From NCBI RefSeq assembly GCF_002234915.1, contig NZ_NEWD01000016.1:62070-126069 (forward strand): a stretch of DNA of 64,000 bases, written 5' to 3'. Every line of letters starts with the position of its first letter. The first letter of the stretch is position 1. Under the pieces are notes generated by a model that was not told the DNA's origin, made no database searches, and saw only the letters and a program-made list of their open reading frames with translations. The translations under genes and the position numbers were made by a program. Shown piece after piece: positions 32,055-41,946 of the stretch. This DNA is from Bifidobacterium vansinderenii. GTDB taxonomy: Bacteria; Actinomycetota; Actinomycetes; Actinomycetales; Bifidobacteriaceae.

Positions 32055-32708
32055 TCATTTGCCGGTGACGTCCGTGATTGTGTCGGTCGCGGGCCGGTAG
32101 TCGTACCGGTACTGTGCTCCCGCGTTGTCGGTGATGGTGATGTGGATGACGGCCTGCCTGTTCCAGTGGAGCGCCGGGTTTCCGGTGAGGACCAGCCTCG
32201 CGTCGTCCGTGGTCTGGCCGGCCGCGAGCACGGGGTCGTTGCCCCTGAGCTCCTCCTTGCCGGAGTCGTGCCTGTAGCCGGTGGTGACGGTCGTTCCGTC
32301 GCTGCTGACGGCCTCGACGCTCATCACGTCGCTGAAGAGCGCGTCACGGTCCCCTGTGTTCCTCCATGAGCATCGGATGACGGTGAGGAGCCGCGGCTCG
32401 TGCTGGCTTTCCGCGTATGCCTCGTCGGTGCTGGCCTTCGTGCAGTCGAGCGCGTTGCCCTTCCCGTCCTGCTTCGCGGATACGGCCGGTGCCGTCACCG
32501 TGACGGTGCCGCTCCGGGTTCCATGCCCCGCGTCGGTGCCGCGCGTCGCGACGCTCACCGCGAGGAGGATGACGAGGAGCACCGCGAGCACGACCGTCAG
32601 GCCGCGCAGCACGCGCGCCCGTCGTCGGAGCCTCGCTGCCCTGTCGGCCACCGGCACCGTCTGTGCCTCGCTGTTTCGTCCATCCGCTTTGGGTCCGGCC
32701 ATGCCCAT
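32055..32708 (-). CDS. Membrane-anchored DUF5067-like protein
   Basis: This 217-residue protein has a basic cytoplasmic start (RLRRRARVLRG) and one transmembrane helix (about 35-55: LTVVLAVLLVILLAVSV). An extracellular domain follows with CSWRNTGDRDALFSDVMSVEA and a long hydrophilic strand region ending DNAGAQYRYDY, typical of the DUF5067 immunoglobulin-like fold found in Gram-positive surface and lipoproteins. AGGAGG is 5 nt before ATG 32708, and the frame upstream runs into the TTCGCAAA repeats and is rejected. P1 lies 55 nt upstream. It is the last element gene before ychF. Confidence 0.68.
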   Translation of the reverse strand: MGMAGPKADGRNSEAQTVPVADRAARLRRRARVLRGLTVVLAVLLVILLAVSVATRGTDAGHGTRSGTVTVTAPAVSAKQDGKGNALDCTKASTDEAYAESQHEPRLLTVIRCSWRNTGDRDALFSDVMSVEAVSSDGTTVTTGYRHDSGKEELRGNDPVLAAGQTTDDARLVLTGNPALHWNRQAVIHITITDNAGAQYRYDYRPATDTITDVTGK

Positions 32709-32762
32709 CGGTGCCTCCTGCCTCGTCGCGAGCGGGGGCCGCTCCCCCGCTTCCTCGTCGGG

Positions 32763-32770
32763 GCATATCC
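32763..32770 (-). promoter_or_regulatory. P1 motif upstream of the DUF5067-like gene
   Basis: On the minus strand it reads CCCGGATATGCCCCG, 55 nt before the start codon. Confidence 0.5.
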
Positions 32771-32805
32771 GGGCACCACGGGCCGGCAGTGGTCCGTCTA
32801 ATTCC

Positions 32806-32968
32806 TCGCAAAGTTCGCAAATTCGCAAAAAGCCCGCCGCGCATGGTGCGCGACGGGCCAAGAACGGCTCTATTCCGCGGTTTCGGAGGGGTTCGCAAAC
32901 TTCGCAAAGTTCGCAAAAATCCTCGCAAAACATGTTAGAATCGGGATGTTCGCAAGGACGTTCGCAAA
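32806..32968. repeat. Iteron-like TTCGCAAA repeats at the element-chromosome junction
   Basis: TCGCAA starts at 32806, 32815, 32823, 32893, 32902, 32911, 32923, 32950 and 32962, mostly preceded by T and followed by A. The first three are 8-9 nt apart and the second three exactly 9 nt apart, all in the same orientation. The two clusters flank the hairpin at 32832. Such spacing is typical of protein-binding iterons or recombinase accessory sites; no function is shown here. Confidence 0.75.
32832..32858 (-). terminator. Probable ychF terminator
   Basis: A stem of GCCCG plus CGCGCA pairs with TGCGCG plus CGGGC around loop TGG with one mismatch. On the minus strand it is followed by TTTTTGCG. It lies about 150 nt past the ychF stop codon, and a weaker hairpin (32971-33010) is closer. 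Confidence 0.7.
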
Positions 32969-33011
32969 ATCGAAAACCCCCGAGAAACGTTGGAACGACG
33001 CGGTTTTCGGG

Positions 33012-34106
<1,095 letters not shown>

Positions 34107-34545
34107 GGCTTCCAGTCTAAGGCCAACGCAGACAACGACTCCCGTTATCCCAACGAGGTATAATCAGGCAATCGCGACACACCAAAGTTTGGTTATAGGT
34201 ATTATTGATTTGCTGATAGCACGTCATAACCACCATGCATAACGACTGGAGGAACCTCCATGCCTCGGATGTCTCGCAGAGACATGCCCCACATGCCGGA
34301 ACGCCACTGTTCACAACGAAAAACAGACCTCGGCGCCATCGCATAGCACCGCTCGTCAAAGGTTTGATCCCGCTCGTCGCCCCATGCCGGTACCTCCGAA
34401 CGACCATCGTCCGAGCCTATGGGCGTGCATGACGACGGAGAAAAAACCGTATTGTATTCACAGACGTTTCCGAGAGAAAACCCATGCAAATATTTTCGAT
34501 TCCACACACGCCGCATGCGCGTTCACATGAGAGAGGAGGCATGCG
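34107..34545. other. Divergent intergenic region before the amino-acid transporter
   Basis: No gene is supported. It is more A/T-rich than its surroundings. It contains a 7-bp hairpin, ATGTCTC-GCA-GAGACAT (about 34268-34284), a GGAGGAACCTCC palindrome (about 34250-34261) and A/T-rich sequence at 34440-34500 that may hold the transporter promoter. A leader RNA is possible, but I match it to no known riboswitch. Confidence 0.45.
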
Positions 34546-35205
34546 ATGAGCTGGGAGATCATCCAGCAGAGCCTGCCTCTGTTTGAGAAGGCATTCATCC
34601 TCACCCTGAAGCTGTCCGCCATCGCCGTCATCCTGGCCACGCTGCTCGGCCTTGTGGTGGCGCTCGCCCGCGACAGCCGCATCCCCGTGATCTCGCAGAT
34701 CTGCGCCACGTTCGAGGAGCTGCTGCGCAACACCCCGTTGCTGATCCAGCTGTTCTTCCTCTACTACGGTCTGCCGTCCATCGGCCTGAAGCTCAGCGCC
34801 GAAACCTGCGCGATCATCGGATCCTCGCTGCTTGGCGCGGCCTACATGTCCGGCGCGTTCCGCGGCGGCTTCGGCGGCATCCCGAAGATCCAGCTCGAAT
34901 CTGCCAGGGCGCTGGGCCTGTCGCCGTGGCAGATGATCCAGCACATCATCCTGCCGCAGGGCCTTGTGCGCAGCGTTCCCGCAGTGGCGGCTAACGCGAT
35001 CTTCCTGGTCAAGGAGACCTCGGTGTTCACGGTGATCGCCGTGCCCGAGCTGACGAACACGGCACGTGATCTGATCGGCATGTACTACCGCACCGACGAA
35101 TACCTGCTCGTGCTGGTGATCGCCTACGCGATCATCCTCGTCCCGATGTCCATCATCCTCACGCTTCTGGAAAGGAGGGTCCGTCGTGGCACCTTCGGCG
35201 ATTGA
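34546..35205 (+). CDS. Polar amino-acid ABC transporter permease (first)
   Basis: This 219-residue HisM/GlnP-type inner-membrane permease has several transmembrane helices and the EAA-type coupling loop ESARALGLSPWQMIQHIILPQ (about 123-143) that docks the ATPase. GGAGG is 6 nt before the ATG. It forms an operon with the second permease (20-nt overlap), the ATPase and the binding lipoprotein, so the permease is probably a heterodimer. Confidence 0.95.
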   Translation: MSWEIIQQSLPLFEKAFILTLKLSAIAVILATLLGLVVALARDSRIPVISQICATFEELLRNTPLLIQLFFLYYGLPSIGLKLSAETCAIIGSSLLGAAYMSGAFRGGFGGIPKIQLESARALGLSPWQMIQHIILPQGLVRSVPAVAANAIFLVKETSVFTVIAVPELTNTARDLIGMYYRTDEYLLVLVIAYAIILVPMSIILTLLERRVRRGTFGD

Positions 35206-35911
35206 TCAGGCCCTCGTCCTCGCGGCGCAGCCCGGTTGGACGGTCATCTTCACGGGAGACAACCTCACCCGCCTGCTCGGAGGCCTGTGGACGTCGGTCA
35301 GCGTGGCCGGACTCGCATTGATCTTCGGCATTCCGCTGGGCATCGTGCTCGGCGCGCTGCGCATCATGCACAACCCGGTGCTGCGTGCGGTGCTGCGACT
35401 CTACCTCGAGTTCTTCCGCATCATCCCCACGCTGGTGATTCTGTTCCTCTTCTACTACATCCTGCCGCGCGAGATGGGCGTGCAGGTGGACGGCGAGACC
35501 ATCGCCGTGGTGGCGTTCGGCCTGTGGGTGGCGGCCGAGATCAGCGACGTCGTGCGCGGCGCCCTGATCTCCGTGCCCTCGCATCAGGTGGACGCCGGCA
35601 AGGCGCTGGGCATGAACGGACTGCAGCTGCTGTGGTACGTGCGTCTGCCCCAGTCGGTCAACCTCATGATCCCGGCGACCATCAACCTCGCGGCCCGCGT
35701 GATCATGACCACATCCCTGCTGCTGCTGATCAGCGTGATCGACGTGATCACCGTCGGCCAGCAGATCATGGAGGCGAACCGCATGAGCCACCCGGACTCC
35801 GCGTTCTGGGTCTACGGATTCGTGTTCCTGCTGTATTTCATCGTGTGCTGGCCTCTGGCGAGGATCGCCCAGGCCCTGGAGAAGCGCGCCAAGGAGCGTA
35901 ACAATGGCTGA
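35186..35911 (+). CDS. Polar amino-acid ABC transporter permease (second)
   Basis: This 241-residue permease of the same family has the EAA-like loop DAGKALGMNGLQLLWYVRLPQ (about 135-155). It starts at GTG 35186 after AAAGGAGG and overlaps the first permease by 20 nt. Its end overlaps the ATPase start by 8 nt, so translation of all three is coupled. Confidence 0.94.
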   Translation: MAPSAIDQALVLAAQPGWTVIFTGDNLTRLLGGLWTSVSVAGLALIFGIPLGIVLGALRIMHNPVLRAVLRLYLEFFRIIPTLVILFLFYYILPREMGVQVDGETIAVVAFGLWVAAEISDVVRGALISVPSHQVDAGKALGMNGLQLLWYVRLPQSVNLMIPATINLAARVIMTTSLLLLISVIDVITVGQQIMEANRMSHPDSAFWVYGFVFLLYFIVCWPLARIAQALEKRAKERNNG

Positions 35912-36698
35912 ACTTTCCGAAAACGTCCCCACCACCGCCGACGAGACCCCGCTGCTGTCCGTCAAGCATCTGCGTAAGGCCTACGGCGATCACGAGGTGC
36001 TCAAGGACATCAGCTTCGATGTGCCGCGCGGCAAGGTGTTCGTGCTGCTGGGGCCTTCCGGCTCCGGCAAGTCCACGCTCATCCGCTGCCTGAACGGCCT
36101 GGAGACCATTCAGGGCGGCACGATCGAGTTCAAGGGCAAGCCCGTCAGCGGCGCCGAGAAGGAGTGGCGCAAGCTGCGCACCGAGATCGGCATGGTGTTC
36201 CAGAGCTACGATCTGTTCCCCAACCTCACCGTGGCGCAGAACATCCTGCTTGGCCCGACCAAGGTGCAGAAGCGCGCCAAGTCCGAGGTGGAGCCGCAGA
36301 TGGACCGCCTGCTCGCCGATGTGCAGCTGAGCGAATACCGCGACGCCTACCCGCGTGAGCTGTCCGGTGGCCAGAAGCAGCGTATCGCCATCGTGCGCGC
36401 GCTGACCATGAACCCCGAGCTCATGCTGTTTGACGAGGTGACCGCCTCGCTCGACCCGGAGATGGTGCGCGAGGTGCTCGAGCTCATGCTGCGTCTGGCC
36501 AAGGAGCACATGACGATGATCGTGGTGACCCACGAGATGGAGTTCGCCCGCCGCGTGGCCGACACCGTGCTGTTCCTTGAGAACGGCGTGATCCTGGAGC
36601 GCCAGTCCGGAGAGGACTTCTTCACGCATCCGGCCACCGACCGCGCCCGCAGCTTCCTGGAGAGCATGTCGCCCATCACGGACGAGGAGACCAGATAA
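35904..36698 (+). CDS. Polar amino-acid ABC transporter ATPase
   Basis: This 264-residue ATPase has Walker [10 protein letters not shown] (about 50-58), Q-loop VFQSYDLFPN, signature LSGGQKQR, Walker B LMLFDE followed by VTASLDP, and the switch His in VTHEME. The TASLDP form is typical of GlnQ/HisP-type importers. It powers uptake with the adjacent permeases. Confidence 0.96.
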   Translation: MAELSENVPTTADETPLLSVKHLRKAYGDHEVLKDISFDVPRGKVFVLLGPSGSGKSTLIRCLNGLETIQGGTIEFKGKPVSGAEKEWRKLRTEIGMVFQSYDLFPNLTVAQNILLGPTKVQKRAKSEVEPQMDRLLADVQLSEYRDAYPRELSGGQKQRIAIVRALTMNPELMLFDEVTASLDPEMVREVLELMLRLAKEHMTMIVVTHEMEFARRVADTVLFLENGVILERQSGEDFFTHPATDRARSFLESMSPITDEETR

Positions 36699-36787
36699 CG
36701 ACCGCGCCGGTACGTACACCCCGCGTCCCATATCATTCAAAGTTTTTTGCAATCACGCAAATGAGAGGAATCCACAAGGGAGGAATC

Positions 36788-37642
36788 ATGAAGAAACTCA
36801 AGAAGATCATCGCCGGCCTGGTGGCCGGTGCCGCGCTGATCTCGCTCGCCGCCTGCGGCTCGTCCAGCTCGGGCAGCAGCGACTCGTCCGCGTCCAGCCA
36901 GCAGGGCCAGACCGTCGAGCAGATCAAGAAGGCCGGCAAGATCCGCATCGCCACCTTCGGCGATCTGCCGCCGTACGGCTACGTGAAGAATGACGGCACC
37001 CGCGCCGGCTATGACGTGGCCTTGGGCAACAAGCTCGCCGAGGATCTTGGCGTGAAGGTCGACTGGGTTCAGGTGAACGCCGACGGCCGTGTGGACGCCC
37101 TGAAGTCCGACAAGGTGGATCTGGTGCTCGCCAACTTCACCGTGACCGACGAGCGCAAGCAGGTCGTGGACTTCGCCAGCCCGTACATGAAGGTGTCGAT
37201 CGGCGTGGTCTCCCCCGAGTCCGCCAAGATCACCAGCGCCGACCAGCTCAAGGGCAAGAGCCTGGCCGTGACCAAGGGCACCACCGCCGAGACCTACTTC
37301 ACCCAGAAGTACCCGGACGTGAACCTGCAGAAGTACGATTCCAAGACCCAGCAGTTCCAGGCCTTCAAGGACGGCCGTGTTGACGCCCTCGCCGACGACA
37401 ACACCTACCTGTACGCCTGGGCCAAGGAGAACCCGGGCTACACCGTGGGCGTGAAGACCCTCGGTGAGGAGTCCACCATCGCCCCGGCCGTGAAGAAGGG
37501 CAACGCCGATCTGCTCAAGTGGGTCAACTCCGAGATCAAGACCCTCACCGACAACGGCTTCTTCGAGCAGGCCTACCAGGACGAGCTCGCCCCGTCGTTC
37601 ACCGACGACATCAAGGCCGAGGACGTCATCATCACCAAGTGA
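36788..37642 (+). CDS. Amino-acid-binding lipoprotein (solute-binding family 3)
   Basis: This 284-residue protein has a lipoprotein signal: basic start, hydrophobic core and lipobox LAAC with the Cys near 23. A Ser-rich linker and a family 3 binding domain follow (IRIATFGDLPPYGYV, DLVLANFTVTDERKQVVDFASPYM, the hinge GRVDALADDN). GGGAGG precedes ATG 36788. The ligand is a polar amino acid (glutamine, glutamate or cystine types are all possible). It lies 89 nt after the ATPase and may have an extra promoter in the A/T-rich gap. Confidence 0.94.
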   Translation: MKKLKKIIAGLVAGAALISLAACGSSSSGSSDSSASSQQGQTVEQIKKAGKIRIATFGDLPPYGYVKNDGTRAGYDVALGNKLAEDLGVKVDWVQVNADGRVDALKSDKVDLVLANFTVTDERKQVVDFASPYMKVSIGVVSPESAKITSADQLKGKSLAVTKGTTAETYFTQKYPDVNLQKYDSKTQQFQAFKDGRVDALADDNTYLYAWAKENPGYTVGVKTLGEESTIAPAVKKGNADLLKWVNSEIKTLTDNGFFEQAYQDELAPSFTDDIKAEDVIITK

Positions 37643-37698
37643 GGCTGATGATCCTCCTCAGATAAGCGTTCGGCTTCGGCCGGCGATGTGAGAAAACC

Positions 37699-37742
37699 AA
37701 ACGGTCCGCGTGCGGCGATTGTCGCGCACGGACCGTTTTTTC
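37699..37742. terminator. Transporter operon terminator
   Basis: AACGGTCC pairs with GGACCGTT, with GTGCG/CGCAC inside, followed by TTTTTT at 37736-37741 on the plus strand. It stands between convergent genes. Confidence 0.9.
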
Positions 37743-37792
37743 GTAAGATTCGGTCACAAGGTCCCGTCACAAGGACTAGTCACAAAGACCAG

Positions 37793-39169
37793 TCACAGCA
37801 GACCATCAAGATCTCCGCGGTTCAGCGCCTCCTCGTACAGGTGGCGGAACACGGTCGTGCCATGGTGCACGCCGTCGTGCTCGAACTCGTTGGTAACCCA
37901 CGCATGAGAGCGTCCTATGCGGGAAAGCGTGTCGAGCTGCATGCCGGAGTCCACGTACATGTCGTCAAAGTAGACGGCGGACTGCAGCGGCACCTCGTTG
38001 CGCGCCAACTGGTCGGCGTCGTAGATGCGGCCGAAATGCGTGTCCTCCATGAGCACGTCCATGGCAGGGCGGAACGGCGCGAGCGAACTGTCCTCCTCGA
38101 ACATCCACGGCAGGGCCGCCTCGCCGGTGAACATGAGCGGGCGGGCGTCCACGGCGAACTCGGGATGTCGCTGCAATTCCGCCCACGCCGCCCAGCGGAT
38201 CGGCCGGTCCAGCTCGCCGTCCGCGTAGATAAACTCCTGCAACGGCCAGTAGAGCGGACGCCCGTACGAGGAAGTACGGGCCAGCACGTCCATGGCGAAG
38301 CCGGTGGACAGCATCGGCGCCTCCCCCGACGCGCCGGGCTCAACGCCGTCGACAAACGCCTGATCAATCAGCCAATGGAGCCGCTCGAAGCTGGGCTTCA
38401 TGCCGAAGTCCGCCCCGAGCATCTGCAGACGACGCACGGAGAACGGGTCGCCGTTGGGCAGTCGCATCTCTCCCCCGGCGAGCAGGTCGGCCACGGCGGC
38501 CACGCGCTCACGGTCCTGCGGATAGCGCTCGTAGTACTGCTCAGTCTTGCTCATCATGCGCGGAACCGTATGCGCGTAGACCTCGGCGGCGCTGGTCGGC
38601 ACGTGCGGGATGCCGCCCGTGGTGAACGACGCCGCCAGTCCACGCGGGAACAGCGACAGGTAGGTGAGGGTGAGGAATCCGCCGTAGCTCTGGCCAAGAC
38701 TCACCCACCGCCGTCCGCGGAACTCGGTGAGACGCAGGTATTCGAAGTCGCGGATGATGGAGTCGGCGAGGAACCGCCTGAGATGGCCGGCCGCCTGGCG
38801 TGCGTTCATGCCTTCGATCGAACGCGGCTCCACGCGCGTGGAGCGTCCGGTGCCGCGCTGGTCGGGCAGAATCACACGGAAGTGTCGTATCGCCTCGGCG
38901 ATCCATCCGTCGTCGTCGGGCCCTGTCGGCCGCGGGCACTGACCGCCGGGGCCTCCCTGCAGAAAGACGAGCAGCGGCAGATCGTCGTGCACATGTTCGG
39001 GCGCGCACAGCACACGGTAGAACAAGCCGATCGAACCATCGTCGCCGCTCTCGTCGAATCCCGATCTCACAACATCCAACGGATCCCGTCCACGCCAGTC
39101 AAGCGGCACTTCGATGGCGTGGTCCTCCACCACCAGTCCGGGCACATGATATTTGGCCAGCAACGTCAT
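37793..39169 (-). CDS. Prolyl aminopeptidase-like S33 alpha/beta hydrolase
   Basis: This 458-residue hydrolase has the oxyanion-hole region LQGGPGG (about 70-76) and a DQRGTGRST block (about 103-111). The nucleophile elbow GQSYGG (Ser near 160) and a late His (GVHHGTT) complete the triad. This is the peptidase family S33 pattern of prolyl iminopeptidases that free N-terminal proline from peptides. ATG 39169 follows AAGGAG at 7 nt; the longer upstream frame is rejected. Cytoplasmic, since no signal peptide is present. Exact substrate is unproven. Confidence 0.85.
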   Translation of the reverse strand: MTLLAKYHVPGLVVEDHAIEVPLDWRGRDPLDVVRSGFDESGDDGSIGLFYRVLCAPEHVHDDLPLLVFLQGGPGGQCPRPTGPDDDGWIAEAIRHFRVILPDQRGTGRSTRVEPRSIEGMNARQAAGHLRRFLADSIIRDFEYLRLTEFRGRRWVSLGQSYGGFLTLTYLSLFPRGLAASFTTGGIPHVPTSAAEVYAHTVPRMMSKTEQYYERYPQDRERVAAVADLLAGGEMRLPNGDPFSVRRLQMLGADFGMKPSFERLHWLIDQAFVDGVEPGASGEAPMLSTGFAMDVLARTSSYGRPLYWPLQEFIYADGELDRPIRWAAWAELQRHPEFAVDARPLMFTGEAALPWMFEEDSSLAPFRPAMDVLMEDTHFGRIYDADQLARNEVPLQSAVYFDDMYVDSGMQLDTLSRIGRSHAWVTNEFEHDGVHHGTTVFRHLYEEALNRGDLDGLL

Positions 39170-39297
39170 CGTGCATCTCCTTGCTCGTTGCTCATGTTCG
39201 TCGCCCCCATCCTCGCACACGCATATGTCCGCATGCCGCAACGAATCGTTCCGTGGCACGATGTCGCGCACGGCGTCCGCCGACTAGTGTGGACTGA

Positions 39298-41895
39298 ATG
39301 AAATGGTTTTCGGGTATGGGCACTGCAATCGCCACGCTACGCCGGGCGGTCACGCCGCAGTTCGGCGACATCGACAATCGGGTGCTCATTCCGGACGCGC
39401 TGATCGCCTTGGTGTTGACGACATTGTGTGCGGTCAGCATCACCTACGGCACGATGCAGGACGGTCTGCTGTTCCATTACATGGACGACGCGGCGGTGGT
39501 ACGGTTCTGGACGTGGATATACGGACTGCCGTTGATATTCCGCCGGCGACTCCCCCGTGCCAGCGCTCTGGCGTTCGTACTGCTTTGCCTGGTGCAGCTG
39601 GTGTTCGGCCCGGCGCTGGTGCTCAGTAACGGGTTCGCGCTGATGCACGTCTACACGGTGATCGTGTACGGCGAGCGCGATACGATTCGCCCGTTCATCG
39701 TGGTGGCGGTCGGTATGACGTTGATCGCCGCCGGGGTCAATACGAGTGTGCAGGCGTTCGGTCCGTTGGCGGTGTCGGCATGGCAACGGTATACGCTGGC
39801 CCCTTACGATTGTCTGATAGCCGATGGAATGGTCGACATCTCGACCTGCAGCCGTCAGATGCGGATGAATTTTCTCTGGATGTTGGTCATGATTGCGGCA
39901 CCATTGGCCGCGGTGATCGTGATGGGCTACTGGCAGCGGGCGAGACTGTCGACGGTGCGGATGATGAGGGAGCGCAATGCCGCGCTGGAGGCGCGTCAGG
40001 AGGAGGAGACCCGTATCGCCGCGCTTGCCGAGCGGGCTCGTATCGCCCGTGACATGCATGACGTGGTGGCGCATACGCTGTCGATCATCATCGTGCAGGC
40101 GGATGGCGGGCGGTTCGCCGGAGCGAATGATCCGAAGCTTGCCCGGTCCACGATGGAGACGATCCGTCATGAGAGCATGCGCGCGTTGGGCGACATGAGG
40201 CGTCTGTTGGGCATCTTTGGTTCGCCGGGCGGTCATTCCCCCACCGGCGCCACCGAGTCGCATGCGCCCGGTTATGCGGATGTCGCCGGTCTGATCAGGC
40301 AGGCGGATTCGCCGTCGTCGGATACGCATGTCACGCATACGGTCGTGGGCACGCCGGAGCCCGACGAATTGGGTACGTTGGCCGCGAGTACGGTCTATCG
40401 TGTGGTGCAGGAGTCCCTGACCAACATCCGCAAGTATGCCGGCCCCGGGGTGAACGTAAGTGTGGAGGAGCGCTGGTCCGCGGATGGGCTGCGTATTCGC
40501 GTGACCGATGACGGCCGGGGGCTGGCGGCGTCCGCGGATGGTCACAAGCCTGGCTATGGTCTGATCGGCATGCGTGAGCGTATCGATTCTTTGGGCGGAT
40601 CGTGCAGTGCCGGGCCTCGTCTGGGCGGTGGATTCGCGGTGGACGCGTTCATTCCCTTCCATGGCGAGCCGCGATCGGTTCCTCCGAACCGGCATCGGAC
40701 GGCAGCCGACGGCCCCGGCAGCATGTCTTCCTCAGCGGCGTCCACGACGACGGCCACCGGGAATCTCACGGGGTCGAGCGTGCCGTCCGACGCGCCGACT
40801 CCGAACGCCGTCAGCGGGTTCAAGCAGCTGGTTATGGACCGTTACCGCGGGTTCTTGCGCGCGATGCGTCAGCTGGGTTCGCTGCCGGATTCGCCCGAAT
40901 CCTCCAAGTTCAATGTGATCGAACGGGTCTCGCAATGGACGGAACGACACTATCTGATCATGGATACCGTATACGTGGCGCTGATTCTGCTGCTGTTCGG
41001 CTCGCCGAGCGCGGGGATCTGGGTGTCGAACGCCGACGGCGGCATCCTGTCGTCCGTCGAACCGGGCACACCGATCTGGGCGTGGTCGAATATCGGCGTG
41101 GTGCTGCCGTTGATCTGGCGTAGACGTTTTCCGCAGGCGAGCGCGGCCGTGTTCGCGGGACTGACGATTCTGCAGCTCCTGTTTCTGCCGTGGCTCACTG
41201 TGGCGGCGATGATATCGGTGTATTCCGTGTATTCGGTGACGTTGTACGGGCCGCGTACGGCGAAGCGGTGGACGATTCCGCTGATTGGTGTCGGTTCGGT
41301 TCTGTTCGCCATGAAGGTGATGCCGTCGGCGGCCTACGAGATTGGCACCGTGATTCGTGCGATCGTGCTGCTTTCCGAGGGACGGCTGATGGATATCGTG
41401 CGGTCGAGTACGACGATGAGCGGGGCGTCGGCGATGCTGGCGATGGTCGTGTATGCGATCGTCACGTTCGTCACGCTGATGGGTGCGATGGCGGCCGGCA
41501 TGTGGTCGCGTTCTCGTGGGTCGAACATGTTGGTGCTGCAGGCGCGTGAGGAGGCGCTGCGTGACGAGGAGCGCAAGCAGAAGGTGTTGGCTGCGAATAT
41601 GGAGCGCGATCGGATCAGCGCGAACATTCAGACCGATGTGACCGATACGCTGCTCGGTGTGATCGGCAAGGCCGACGCCGGTCTCCGGACGCTTGATGCC
41701 GGGGACGCGGACGCGGCGACGATCATGGCCTCGTTCGAGGGCATCGCATCCGAGGGGCGTGCCGCGTTGAAGCGCATGCGGCAGTTGCTGGGCGTGTTGC
41801 GTGAGACCGGGTTCAGCGACGAGACGACGTCCGCCGAGGGAATGCGATTGGCTCCCGCGGTTTCGTTGGATGAGCAGCTAGAGTTGAAGCGGTGA
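39298..41895 (+). CDS. Two-component histidine kinase fused to a degenerate second kinase half
   Basis: This 865-residue protein is an internal duplication. The first half has five or so membrane helices (about 30-215), then a HisKA_3 dimerisation region with the phospho-accepting His254 in ARDMHDVVAHTLS and an ATPase domain (TDDGRGLA near 403-410 and GYGLIGMRERI). The second half repeats the membrane part (about 530-735) and a HisKA_3-like helix, but the His is replaced by Gln near 778 (SANIQTDVTDTLL), and it ends without any ATPase domain. ALGDMRRLLGIFG in half one matches ALKRMRQLLGVLR in half two. It should phosphorylate the response regulator next to it. A TAGTGT box ends 10-11 nt before the ATG and no ribosome-binding site is seen, so a leaderless mRNA is likely. 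Confidence 0.9.
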   Translation: MKWFSGMGTAIATLRRAVTPQFGDIDNRVLIPDALIALVLTTLCAVSITYGTMQDGLLFHYMDDAAVVRFWTWIYGLPLIFRRRLPRASALAFVLLCLVQLVFGPALVLSNGFALMHVYTVIVYGERDTIRPFIVVAVGMTLIAAGVNTSVQAFGPLAVSAWQRYTLAPYDCLIADGMVDISTCSRQMRMNFLWMLVMIAAPLAAVIVMGYWQRARLSTVRMMRERNAALEARQEEETRIAALAERARIARDMHDVVAHTLSIIIVQADGGRFAGANDPKLARSTMETIRHESMRALGDMRRLLGIFGSPGGHSPTGATESHAPGYADVAGLIRQADSPSSDTHVTHTVVGTPEPDELGTLAASTVYRVVQESLTNIRKYAGPGVNVSVEERWSADGLRIRVTDDGRGLAASADGHKPGYGLIGMRERIDSLGGSCSAGPRLGGGFAVDAFIPFHGEPRSVPPNRHRTAADGPGSMSSSAASTTTATGNLTGSSVPSDAPTPNAVSGFKQLVMDRYRGFLRAMRQLGSLPDSPESSKFNVIERVSQWTERHYLIMDTVYVALILLLFGSPSAGIWVSNADGGILSSVEPGTPIWAWSNIGVVLPLIWRRRFPQASAAVFAGLTILQLLFLPWLTVAAMISVYSVYSVTLYGPRTAKRWTIPLIGVGSVLFAMKVMPSAAYEIGTVIRAIVLLSEGRLMDIVRSSTTMSGASAMLAMVVYAIVTFVTLMGAMAAGMWSRSRGSNMLVLQAREEALRDEERKQKVLAANMERDRISANIQTDVTDTLLGVIGKADAGLRTLDAGDADAATIMASFEGIASEGRAALKRMRQLLGVLRETGFSDETTSAEGMRLAPAVSLDEQLELKR

Positions 41896-41946
41896 GCCAC
41901 GACCGTGGCATGGACAGGCAAGAATGGTGATGGAGGAGATGCGGAG

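Noticed and set aside
30761-32708. The longer upstream reading of the DUF5067-like gene (to 32933)
   Set aside because: It would translate the TTCGCAAA repeats and a hairpin into a Cys-rich peptide, and AGGAGG points to the ATG at 32708.
1-33000. Prophage
   Set aside because: No capsid, portal, terminase, tail or lysis gene is visible. The left end is missing, so a satellite-type element cannot be excluded.
34107-34545. A known riboswitch before the amino-acid transporter
   Set aside because: Two short hairpins are present but they do not match a T-box, SAM, lysine or glycine riboswitch core that I can recognise.
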